DNA from: Gracilariopsis chorda
Taxonomy: Eukaryota; Rhodophyta; Florideophyceae; Gracilariales; Gracilariaceae
NCBI GenBank assembly: GCA_003194525.1
Contig: NBIV01000032.1
Location: 62,001 to 126,000 of the forward strand
DNA length: 64,000 nucleotides
Direction of reading: 5' to 3'
How positions within the stretch are numbered: position 1 is the first letter of the stretch; the number at the start of each line of letters is the position of its first letter. The position numbers and the translations under genes were made by a program. The notes beneath the pieces were generated by a model. The model was not told the origin of the DNA, made no database searches, and was given only the letters and a program-made list of their open reading frames with translations. Positions 1 through 11,094 of this stretch are shown in pieces.

Positions 1-3000
1 CACTTGGAAAATGCTAGCACCGGAATTATGTGTTGCTCTATGAGCCGCACGGGAGGCTAATTATACCCTACGCCGCGAAGATGGATATTACAACTTCCCA
101 AGAAGTCCGTCTGGAAGTACTAGTAGTACCGGACCCGCACGGGCTAGTATTGGTATACGTTAAGGTCAACCCCAGACCCAAGCCCGCTTGGGAACACATG
201 GCTATCCAGTACAATTGGTGGACGCCGACACACCACCCACTCCGGAAAACTACCCGGAGGGTGCGTAGAAGTGACCCACCCTCCGACGCCTGAAAGCATC
301 AATAAGGAGACCAAGTGGCCTCATAAGGAATCCGATTTGGGACCGCCGCCTCCATCGGAAGACGAACGCACGGACTTAAAACAAGAGTCTGAGACCAATC
401 CGATAATGCTGTTCAGCAGAGCACATTATAAAGTACGTTTCTCAATCGGCCTCGACTCTCAGGTGCAACCCCCTGTCACTGGTGTTCTTGACAGCGGCGC
501 GGGACCAAACCTTGTCTACGCGAACGCTCTCCTGCCCGGGTGGCAATCCAAGCTGCTCACGAGACCGCATCCAAATATTACGGATGCGTCTCGTAACCGA
601 ATGCGAACTTTGCGAGTCACCCGCCAGTTTGTCCAAATCGGTAGCCTGGGAGTATGGGACCTTTTCCTAGTCTCCGCAAACCTAGCCAAATCGTGCTTGT
701 TGGGAACAACGTTCATCGACCAGCACATGACGGCCATATACCCCCAACGGAAACAAGTTGCTTTCCACCATTCCAGACCGGTTGCCGTGCTTTCGGCAAC
801 CACACGGTTTTACACTAGTAATGTCCATGACTCTTCCTCAACAACGGACAACTCCATCTCAAACAAGCTTCGAGTAGCCCAAGTGGTCAGTATACCGGCC
901 ATGACCCAAACAGAAGTTTAAGTTACCGCAAATCTTGGAGGACTTTCATTCCTCCAACTCAACCCGAAAACGTTCAAGAAACGCCTTATGCTCATGGCCA
1001 ATGGCGTAATGGAAATTATACCGAGCCAGCCATTCCGAGTCCTCGTCTCTAACTTCGGACAAACTCCCATCCATTTTGCAAAGAACACCATCGTCGGGCT
1101 CCCCATACCCGCTCCAGTTGCCCTACTTCCCCCATCCTCGTTCCTCGAGGACGACGAAGTTAAGGGGGGGAGATTAATCCCACTCAAACCGACCACGATC
1201 ATAAGTCAGACACGGTCAAAGCTGATGATTGGGTAAAGAAAGTGGGTTAAGGAGAAGAGAATGAGACCGAACGGGAAAGAATTACCAACTTTCTGGAACC
1301 GTTCTTCGATATGTGGGATAAACACTTGGGATCCATCTGCCTTGCCAAACACCTCATACATTTAGAAGAGGGTTCCAAACCCATCTTCCAGATGCATTAC
1401 CGAGCGGGACTGAAACGAAGGGAACTGGAAAGAGAAGAGGTAACAAAACAACTCCGCGCGGGCGTAATAGAGCCATCGTCCCTAGAATGGGCAATTTCTG
1501 TCGTATTTGCACGCAAGAAGGACGGCACTCGGCGCATTTGCGTTGACTACCGCCACCTCAACGGGATGAACGTACGGGATACTTAGCCCATACCAAGAAT
1601 GGATGAGTGCATCGACTCCTTAGGGGATGCAGTGGTGTTTACCACTTTAAACGCCAAGAACGGTTATTAGCAATGCAAAGTAGACGAGACCGACCGGGAA
1701 AAAACGACCTTTACGACCCACATGGGTTTTTCCACTACGTTCAAATGCCATTCATTCTCAAAAATGCTCCGGCTACCTTTCAGAGGGCGCTTGACATCAT
1801 TCTTTCGCGGGTTATATGGCAATTCGCTCTAGTTTACCTAGACGACGTCATTATCTATTCCCGATCGGTTCAAGAGCACTTCGACCACGTACAGACCGAA
1901 TTGGAAATGCTCCGATTGGCTGGAATTACGCTGCAGTTGGAGAAATGTTATTTCTTCCACCAAGCGGTGGACTATCCTGGTCATATTATCCGCCCGGACA
2001 AACTACAGGTATCCGGAAAAGCTTGCGATGCTTTGGGACAAACGAAATATCGCACAAACCAGACGGAGCTATGATCGCTCCTGGGTCTTTGCAACGTGCG
2101 CTGCTGGTTTCTTGAGGGCATTGCGCGCATTGCCAGCCAGCGTAATCAGAAACAGGAAAAAGACCAACCATTCGAGTTCGAAACTCTGACCGATACGGAT
2201 TATGAGGCGTTTGACAAACTACGCCAACACTTCATACGACCGCCTATACTGGCACTCCCCAGAAACGGTGACAGATACGTCCGGGAGACGGATGCTTGCA
2301 ATACCCAAGTCGGATGCTGTCTCCTCCAAGAGCAGCCTGAGGGCGCCCTTCGAGCGATCGGTTACTGGAGCTGCTTATTAACAAAGCCCGAGCGGGCCTA
2401 CTCCACTACCGAACGGGAATGTTTGGCCGTCGTTTTGGCCATCCTTCATCTCCGTCCGTACGTGGAGGGCACACGGTTCACACCCCGTACGGACCACCAC
2501 GCACTACTGTACACTCGATCCTGAACCTAGCAGATGCGTCCTGACGGTTACCAAGATCGAGACTTCGCCTCGTAGAGTACGAATTTGACGTAATCTACCG
2601 ACCGAGCATTAAGCACCAAGCGGCCGATACGGTTTCCAGAGTCTGTATGGATGGCAAAGACACAGACCCGCTTGAAGACGAGGTACCATGCATGATGACG
2701 AACGACGTGACCGAAATGGGCGACGAATATACCATAGCTACGGTGTGCTCGGACGGTAGAGAAGACACCGTCATAAGGGACTGGGCAAAAAACAATCCGA
2801 ACGGGATAAGGCTCCCAGCAGTACTCGAAGTTAATGAATAGTTGCAGGAAATCACCCCGATAACGGTGGAAGAGATCGTTCAGGAACAGAAGAATGATCC
2901 CTTCTGTAAGACCGCACTGGCGAAAGTCGGAGACGGCAAATGCCTATTCGATGAAAACCGAAATGATATATTGATAAGGAAAGCTCCGTTATATGGAGCT

Positions 3001-4000
3001 CTCCAATGGTACGTACCAGAGAAACTGCAGGCTAGGTTATTATATCTGTCCCGTTACCCGAAGTTTGCTGGACACTCCGGTGCAACAAAGATGTATTACA
3101 CGCTGCGACGGGACTACTACTGGCCGGGAATGGCTAATGACGTATTTTAGACCGTACGGGATTGTGGTACCTGCGTCACCACTCGCATAAGTCGCCAGCG
3201 GTTCCATAAGCTCTTGAAGCTATTTCTCGCAGCAGGCCCGTTGGAATTCGTCGCAATGGACATCCTTGGTCCATTCACAAAGTCTACAAAGGGGCACCAA
3301 CACATTCTAGTCATTACCGACCGGTTTACAAAGTTTTGCCAAGCGGTGCCTATGAAATCCACTACGGCCGCCGCCGTAGCCTCCGCTTTCTTGGACAACT
3401 GGGTCTATCCGTAAGGGATACCTTTATACTTGCTGACCGACAACGGGAGCCAATTGTTCTCCAAGTTCTTCGAAGCGGTGTGTAACATGTTAGGCATCAA
3501 GCACCTGAACACTACCGCCTACTACCCGCAAACACATGGACAGGCCGAATGGTTCAACAAAAAGCTCGTCGAACGCCTCCGTCACTATGTGGCAGAACAC
3601 CAAACCGAATGGCATGAATACGTGCAACGGGTGGCCTATGCATACAATATGCAGGTGCGCAGGACAACGGGCACAACACCATTCGTCTTGGTACTCTCAC
3701 GGCCCTCGCCCAGTCTGCAGGTTGAAAAGACCCCTACCGCCCTCCCGGAATATCAACCTGAAAACGCCACCATGGCGCAGTTTAGACGGTACATCCTAGC
3801 CCGTCTTTGGTATGCTCTTTCATCCGGCCAGACGAAAACCAACCCATTCTCAACTCCAGTACAAAAGGGACTTCGATAAAACCATACGGACTCTCCCCGA
3901 GTTGAATCCCGGGGATGAGGTGTTTGTCGACCGACCGGAATGGATGTCAACATCCCTAGAAGAGCAAGTTGATGAATATACCGTTAGAATTAGTTATTAT
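1..4000 (+). mobile_element. Ty3/gypsy LTR retrotransposon fossil (element 1), 5' end outside window
   Basis: Pol-type reading frames lie in order on the + strand. A retropepsin-like segment around 400-700 contains LDSGAG. Reverse transcriptase spans about 1,310-2,070, with the YLDD box near 1,840. RNase H follows at about 2,100-2,520 and integrase at about 2,840-3,900. The integrase shows an H2C2-type zinc region, a core starting near 3,240 (MDILGPF) and a late DNGSQ motif. This order (RT, RNase H, then integrase) is typical of Ty3/gypsy elements. The copy is old and broken, with roughly half a dozen or more breaks. Its 5' LTR and gag are not in the window. The integrase end stops where the LTR of element 2 begins, so element 2 probably inserted into element 1. 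I could not find a clear target-site duplication to prove this. Confidence 0.9.
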
Positions 4001-4015
4001 TGTCCTTTTACTGAG

Positions 4016-4632
4016 TATAGTTGGCTCTAGCATCAGTTCTAACGTGCAAGAACCAGCTAGTTTTATTCTACTCGATCTGCTGAAGAAATCGGTTACCCAT
4101 GTTCCATGCCAAACTGGCCTCAAAGCCGAGTTGACATCTTCCTGACACCCTGTCGATACGACATGACAACATGTTCATGTCAAAGAAGTCTTGGTTGACC
4201 ACGTGAACATATTGGCTGTAAAGTACTCTTGCCTACTACTCACAAAGATGACAGACACTTCACACGGTACAGCAGGGATAGAACGGTCATGGAAGATTCC
4301 CGAAGTAGTCGTGCCAAGTCATCACTGGCACCCTGGGTTCATGCCAGATCATCAAGACCTTGTCTGGTCACAAGTCATCAGCATTGATGGAATTTGCTAA
4401 GTCATCAAACGTCTAGATCTGGCACTGAACCCGGTAAACCAGTCGCGTACGGAGGCCAGCACGAACACCAAGCATTATACCGTTTAACTCGGACGAATTC
4501 TCATCGACTAGTGGCACTGATAGAACTAGACTAGCAACTCTATATAAACCCCGATGGATGTTCCGAACTTCTAACTCGGATCATCACCATCGACTTCCAA
4601 CCAATTCAACCACTGTACCTCTGTTCCTAACA
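4016..4632 (+). repeat. 5' LTR of element 2
   Basis: This stretch matches 17,122-17,738 along its whole 617 bp with about fifty differences and the same length, so the two are an LTR pair. It contains a TATA box (CTCTATATAAA, near 4,540) and ends ...CCTAACA. Directly after it comes TTGGTAGCATCGC, which has the form of a tRNA primer-binding site, so this copy is the 5' LTR. The left edge is uncertain: weaker similarity continues to about 4,001, where a TGTCC could be the true start. Divergence of about 9% suggests an old insertion. Confidence 0.8.
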
Positions 4633-4775
4633 TTGGTAGCATCGCAAGTAATAATTGCGCTTACCTGAACCTGGTGACCATCCAGCCTTGGTGGATTTTG
4701 TTACACAAAATTCCCCAAGTTTGGATGATCCACAGAGATCCAGATCATACTGACTGTTGATTTCTGACCAATTGT

Positions 4776-5510
4776 GTGTTTCCAGTGAGCCCAATACTCC
4801 GATCCGGGATACCGCCGTCTTTGCCGTCGGTGTACACCAACACTGACATATATTCCGAATCACCGTCAACAACACCGCCGCCGCCACCCGTGAAGCTCGC
4901 CAACCCTGGAAACTCTGTAGCTGACCGCAGCTTCTCCTTCGTACCTCGTACGCTTTCACCCGGACCAGTCGACAACCTCGTTTCACTTGAACCCCAGGCG
5001 CCTCGTAGTCAACCACCATCTCCCGAGCCAGTGGACATAGCTCCAGAAGCCTCAGACGGACGTCAACCAAATTCAATTGTAGAGAAACCTATAGGAGTCC
5101 AAACAGTCGGGGAACGTATTCGTCAAGCGTAGGACTCAACCAATCAGAACTGCAGACATGTCCTGCCGATCAGTGACGCCAGAAACATCAACCTCTACCG
5201 TGTGGCAAACGATCGTATTCGTCGCCAGAGAAAACATACATTTCGTCTTCTGCTTCGTACATCTAGGTGTGACGACTGCAATTTATGCTTCAAGAACCGC
5301 GTACAACTTGAGGAACACCTCCACGTAACGAAACACAAAAATAAGGTGTTGTCATAGACGTCAATACCTGGTTGTTTTGTTTGCCGTATATCGTCGTTCA
5401 ACAACTGGAAGCATTACGAGGACCACCGCACAGGTAACCAGCATCGTCTGGCTGAAGAAAAGAAACAAAAGCGTCAACAGAAACACTTCCATGGCCGTTT
5501 TTAACCCGGT
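4776..5510 (+). other. Element 2 leader frame with two U1/matrin-type zinc-finger motifs
   Basis: Between the primer-binding site and gag, one + frame shows a Pro/Ser-rich stretch (about 4,780-5,130). It then shows a basic segment with a C-x2-C-x12-H-x5-H motif at about 5,268-5,336 (CDDC...EEH...TKH) and a second, similar Cys/His cluster at about 5,373-5,445 (CFVC...EDH...NQH). This spacing is that of U1-like/matrin or JAZ-type zinc fingers, which bind RNA or dsRNA. It is not the CCHC knuckle of Gag. The segment is part of a broken element. Whether it is an accessory protein of this family or a captured host fragment cannot be told from one copy. Confidence 0.45.
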
Positions 5511-5718
5511 AAACACAGTTCTGCAAAAACAACCTTGGTCGTTCTACCCTTTAAGCTACCGTTTGTGGCTGTGTTCAAGCTCTCACTGCGCCAAGATTAC
5601 CAAGCTTTTTCAAGGGAGAAGTAGCCGTACAGGTCTTACTATCTTTCCAATCTCTTGACCCCTGGTAACCTTAGCTGAAGGAACTCTACTTTAGCCACTC
5701 CGACACCCTTCCACGTTC

Positions 5719-5790
5719 TTACAGTGAAGGGATTTGAGCTCGAGACCTCGAACTTCCGAATGATTGCCTGAAACCACTTTATCACATCTT
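5719..5790 (-). other. tRNA-like sequence (tRNA pseudogene or SINE head)
   Basis: Read on the minus strand, the segment has an A-box-like GTGATAAAGTGGTTTCAGGC and, about 30 nt on, a B-box-like GAGCTCAAATCCC, followed by CTTCACTGT. Spacing and order resemble an RNA polymerase III tRNA promoter. I could not fold a convincing full cloverleaf or name an anticodon, so a tRNA-derived SINE head or decayed tRNA gene is more likely than a working tRNA. It lies inside element 2 between the zinc-finger frame and gag. Confidence 0.3.
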
Positions 5791-5909
5791 ACTGTTTTAT
5801 TCTGGCAGAGTTCCGAAAAAAATCCGCAATATAAGTAACGAGGTCCAAATATGTGGCCCGAAATTCCGATCCATTTGGCAAGGTTTTTTGTTTCAGTTGA
5901 TTCTGCACA

Positions 5910-6785
5910 ATGTGGAGCACTCCTAGCAATACTGCGCCCTCACCGCAGTCCAGCGCAAACCAGATTATCCAAAATCTGGAACGAGCGCTGGAAGATACAC
6001 GTGTTAGAATGGAAAGACTGGAAAGAGAAGCCGAACAGAAGATCTCATGGCTCGAGTCCGCTCTTACCCTCCTCCTGAGTTCTAGAGACGAATATTCTTC
6101 CGCACCAAATATCAATAAAGTCGCTGTGTTTACGGGAAAGCAAAACATTGATAGTTGGATGACACATGTCCGGAATGTTTTGGAAGGAACCTCAAACGAC
6201 AAAGCAGTCCCCATAGCGCTCAGCTTTATTGGTGGAGCAGCTCATGAGAGGTCCCTCGCCCAAATGAAACATAGACCAGACTTAATCACACTCGACGAGC
6301 TATTTGACGATCTGGAGACCCGCTTCAGAATATTTAACGAGGAAAAACTTGGTCGTGATAAACTGAGGAAGTACAAACAAATGAAGGACGTACAGCAGTA
6401 CAATGAGAATTTTCTGAAACTTATACTGGATATTCTTAGTATCAGTATGGAAGAACGAGTAGAGAGATACACAAGAGGACTGAAGAGCTTTATTTGGAAA
6501 GAGCTTTGTACCAAGGAATACAACTCTCTCACAGACGCGATGAAAGATGCGGAAAGAGTCGATTCAGTGTACAAAAGATGGGGTTCCAGTAGATTTGGGA
6601 GAGAAGCGGGCGGCCACCGGCATAAAAATGGACCCGTACCAATAGAAATTGGAAACGTGAAGTTAGCGAAGGCTACCGCAGAAGCCAGAGAACACTGCCG
6701 CAAGAACGGACTTTGTATCCGTTGCAAAGGACCAGCGCACAGAGCGAACGACCCATGCTGCCCAAAAAACTCTCAGAAGAACTGA
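5910..6785 (+). other. Element 2 gag region
   Basis: The frame of about 290 residues has an N-terminal coiled-coil-like part (residues about 20-65). A retrotransposon Gag core follows (residues about 95-225, with SFIGGAAHE and FRIFNEEKLGRDKL). A C-terminal Cys/His cluster (CIRC...AHRAND...C, about residues 270-285) resembles a CCHC zinc knuckle. Gag forms the particle shell and binds the element RNA. It lies directly upstream of the protease/RT frames, as expected in Ty3/gypsy elements. Confidence 0.8.
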
Positions 6786-6929
6786 AGCACATGTCGTCAG
6801 TTCCAAATGAAACCATCGTACCCACAGAACCAACTAACATCTCCACGACGTATATCAAGCTCGAAGAACGCACGGAACACCCGAGTGCGAATACCAAATT
6901 AGGCCACAAGAAATACGGGCTTTTGACGT

Positions 6930-9900
6930 CAAACCTTGCATCACCATTCGAAACCCCAGCCCCAGGACTGTTCCTTTCGCAAGTACGCGTAAACGGAAAA
7001 ATCTGTAATGTCTTTTTTGATAACAGATCAGAAATCAGCTACCTTTCAATGTCATTCGTTAAACGCGAGGGAATTCCAACAGTCGAAACGAACTACCAAG
7101 CAGAGATGGCGAATGGATCAACTACCGTTTTGGAGGAGACTGATTAAGATGGTGTGACATTGGAAATAGGACATCTCAAAGAGAAGAGACGATTAGCCAT
7201 CTGCCAATTGTACGGATACGACGCAATGCTTGGAAAAAACTGGCTTAACCAGTACAACCCCTATGTCAACCACCTAACCAACGTCATATCATTTCCCCAC
7301 GAAATTGAATAAGTTGTCATTAGCGCTAAATGGAAACAAAGAACAACATGACAACACTCAACACTGTCCATAAACGCATACAGAAGAAGTTACCAGTATT
7401 AGTGTTTCTTGTACGCTCATAAAATGAACCAGAAAAGACAGAGGTACAAAACCCAACCTAAAGTCATAGTTTGTTGAATTTGAAGATGTATTTCCAGACC
7501 AACTCCCAAAAAGACTACCCCCGAAGCAAGAAAAAGAGTTTCATATCGATCTACTGCCAGATTTTACGCCAATCAAGAAAGCGGTATATCGAAGGTCAGA
7601 TAAAGAACTTACAGAACTACGTAAGCAGCTCGATTAACTACTTCAACAGGGTTTCATCCGACCAAGCTCAAGCCCTTGGGGTGCACCCGTAATACTGGTT
7701 GCCGAGAAGGATGGATCATTGTGACTATGCATTAACTACCGAGAATTAAACAAACTAACGGTGAAGAATAGTTACCCCTAACCCAGAATTGATGACATAT
7801 TCGATCAGCTATGTGGCCCTACAATATTTTCAAAAATAGCTCTTCGTTCAGGGTATCATCAAATAAGACTTTCCAAACAGTCAATCCCGAGAACAGCCTT
7901 CCGTACAATATATGGTCAATTTGAGTTCCCCATATATCTTTGTGGTCTTACAAACGCACCAGCTTCATTTATGAGCCCAATGGATACGGTACTGAGAGAA
8001 TACATGGACCAATTCGTCTTAGCATATCTAGATGACATTCTTATCTATAGTAAGAACAAAGAAGAACATTTGAAGCATCTCAGATGTGTACCCAACAAAC
8101 TTCGCGAGCACAAGCTTTATGGGAAGCTTTCAAAATATGAATTCATGAAGCAAAACGTTGAGTATCTTGGACACATTGTGAGTGTAGAAGGCATATCCGT
8201 CGAAGCGCAGAAGGTTGATGCCATCTTGTATTGGAGTGCACCTAAAACCAACACCGACGTCCAGCCATTCCTGGGCTTAGCAAACTACTACCAAAGGTTT
8301 TTCAAGAACTGTTTTGAAATATCGAAACACTTGACCAAATTATGTGGAAATCTGAATTTGAATGGAAACAAGAACAAGCTGAAAGTTTTCATTCCTTGAA
8401 GAAAGCTATCATGAGAACCCCAGTACTAAGGGACTTTGACCCAAAATTACCCATCATGGTTTCTACCGAAGCTTCTCAATATGCCATTGGAGCTGTTACA
8501 GAACAGGTTGAAAACAATGTTAAACGACCTTTAGCATTTTCATCAAGAACATTAAATTCCGCCGAACAACGTTACGCAGCCCACGAAAGAGAACTCATGG
8601 GGGTAATAGACACCTTGAGTACATGGAGAGTCTACCTTGATGGCCAAAAATGTACAGTTTACACTGACCAATACCCTTTGAAGTATCTAGAGTCTCAGCC
8701 GAACATGTCTCAAAGACAGGTACGCTGGATGGAAAATCTCGTTGAGTTTGACTTCTGTTTTCAGCCGATGAAAGGGACGTCCAACAATGTCGCAGATGCT
8801 CTTTCAAGATACCCAAAACACGCTGAGAACCCTGAAGAAATTAACCGGTCATTACTTCAGGAAACAATTCTCAGAACCTGCAAAGTCAGTGGTATATCCC
8901 AGCTTGGTGAAGTATCCAAAAGGGATACGCGCGCAGTCATCAACGGATATATGAACGACAAGGAATTCAGAAACCTATACAAATCTCCACAGGGCTCATT
9001 CTACAAACAAAGCGGATTTTTCTATAGGGAAGGACGACTCTGCGTACCAAAAGAAGAAGTACAACTAAAGGTACTACAAGACTACTACAATCAACGTATA
9101 TCAGTTCACCTAGCCTTTAAGAAAACATATGAAAAGATTCGGAGACTATACTACTAGAAATCATTACGCGAAACGATTAAGGAATACGTCGACTCATATC
9201 TGAAGTGTCAAGAAACGAAATCAGGAACCAAGTAACCCCAGGGTCAACTACAACCACTAATTCCTCCGAGAAAAGGTGTGGGCCCAAACTACAATGGATT
9301 TCGTCACCCACTTCCCAAAACGAAACATGGGAATTGTGCATTGTACGTAGTAGTAAACCCCCTGTCCAAATTGATCAGAATTATCCCAACAACATTAGAT
9401 GTCACTGCAGTCCAGACTGCAGAACTCTACTTCATACACGTATACAGAAATCATGGCCTGTCCGAACTAATTATCTCCGACAGGGACAAGATTTTTATGA
9501 GCAACTTTTGGGAAGAACTATTCCGTCCCGTAGGTACTAAGATAAGGACATCAACAGCATATCACCCACAGACAGATGGTCAAACAGAGATCATCAACAA
9601 AAAAATTGAAGAAATGATTAGAGCATAGGTCAATCTTAAGCAATCTAATGGGGATGAACACCTCATAGAATTCGAAGTCGCATACAACTCTTCAGAGAAC
9701 TCAACCAGAAAGTGTAAACCCTTCTTTTTAACTTATGGGAACCACCCAATAGTACTACCGCTCGATACTTTCATTTCAGAAAATGATGCAGCTCTTCCGT
9801 TCGTAGAAACCATGAAGCAAGCAACCATTGAAGCAACAACACAGATTAAAAAACAGAACCGTTACTCCAAGTCATACAACGATAAGAATCAGTCTCCCTG

Positions 9901-10276
9901 CACATTCCCAGGGGGACAGAAAGTCATTTTGTCCACAAAAAACCTCAATGCGGACCACATGGGAAAGAAGTCTAAACTACGAATCCTATAATGTGGACCG
10001 TTCAAAATCACAGAAAAACTTGGTCCAGTAACATTTCGTCTAGACTTGAGTCATACACTGAAATCAAAAACTCATGATGTGTTCCACGGTAGTGTTCTCA
10101 AGCCTTACCGAGAAGAAAAATCAATTCGTCCCGAGCCAGATCATCCCACCCTGGTAATATTGAAGAATGGCACAGAAGAATATAAAGTAGAATGTATTGT
10201 CAACCACAGAAAACGGGCCAGACGATTTGAATTTCTTGTCAAATGGCTTTGTTACCAAAGTAATGAGAAGACTTAG
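6930..10276 (+). other. Element 2 pol region with chromodomain
   Basis: In order: a retropepsin-like segment near 6,960-7,150; RT around 7,550-8,300 (YLDDILIYS near 8,020); RNase H at about 8,340-8,820; the integrase zinc-binding part near 9,000-9,200; the integrase core at about 9,270-9,650; and a chromodomain-like tail at 10,150-10,276 (EEYKVECIVNHRK...FLVKW). A chromodomain at the integrase end places the element in the chromovirus branch of Ty3/gypsy, whose members are thought to target chromatin marks. The region is broken in several places. Confidence 0.85.
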
Positions 10277-10381
10277 GTGAAAGAAAGAGATCTCACGAAC
10301 TGCAAAGCACTTCTCCGGTAGTATAAGAAGACCAACGTACTCATACCGAGAAGGAACTAAGCATATTCGTCTCAACGAACC

Positions 10382-10837
10382 TTGAAGATGAATCAGAACA
10401 CCAATGTCGATGACGCGAGAGAGTTTTACCACAATATCAACCTCGGCGGAAGAACGTTATACCACTGGATGGGTGAACTCAAAGGGATTGAGGCAATCAG
10501 GCTACGTCTTTGCTGGGCAGTCTGTCATATTTCGTTCTTATTCGCCCAACACCGTGGAACCTTCTACACCGACGAGAATGACATACTGCTGCACCGACTC
10601 TTCTTCAACTATGATGGTGGAATTCTGACGATTTTGGACGATACCTTCCAAATGCATTTCTTCTACTATACGGTCGCACGTTATGGACACCTCACGGGTG
10701 AACGAAGTTTTACGGAGAAAATTGGTGAAATCCTGAACCGCTTCGAGGATGAAGGTCAAATCCCATTCACCTTGGAACCTGAAACTCAGCGCGACCTACT
10801 CCCCATTCCTTCCAAATCTGGATTTTTTCGAATTTAA
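10382..10837 (+). other. Extra reading frame downstream of pol in element 2
   Basis: A frame of about 150 residues follows the chromodomain and precedes the purine-rich tract and the Helitron. It is acidic/aromatic (LGGRTLYHWMGELKG, RGTFYTDENDILLHRLFFNY, HFFYYTVARYGHLTGERSF) and looks like a soluble globular domain. I recognise no family. Its place between pol and the 3' LTR is where some plant and algal Ty3/gypsy elements carry an additional gene. It could be an accessory protein of the element or captured host sequence. Confidence 0.4.
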
Positions 10838-11023
10838 GAAAGTCTTCGTCACGAGTCGGGTCGATTCTACTGTTAAAGAAGAGTGATCTTAGAATTAGTT
10901 ATCACAAGTGGCTCCATTGCGTGCTTCGAACGCGTTAAGGATTAAGAGAAGCATTAGAGTGTAAGCAGTATTTGGGTAGCGTGTTTTGGGTAATGGGTTT
11001 GTAGAATGCAAGTATTTTTAAGG

Positions 11024-11072
11024 AGTAAGAAGAGAGAAGAAAAGAAAAGAATGAAAGAAAAAAGAAGAGGTT
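11024..11072 (+). other. Purine-rich tract, candidate polypurine tract of element 2
   Basis: Almost pure A/G for about 45 nt ending GAAGAGG, just before TTTACTT. If the Helitron to its right is removed, this tract would sit immediately beside the start of the second LTR, which is where the plus-strand primer of an LTR element lies. That reading is inference from position and composition. Confidence 0.4.
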
Positions 11073-11094
11073 TACTTAAAGCTATCAAGTTTGT

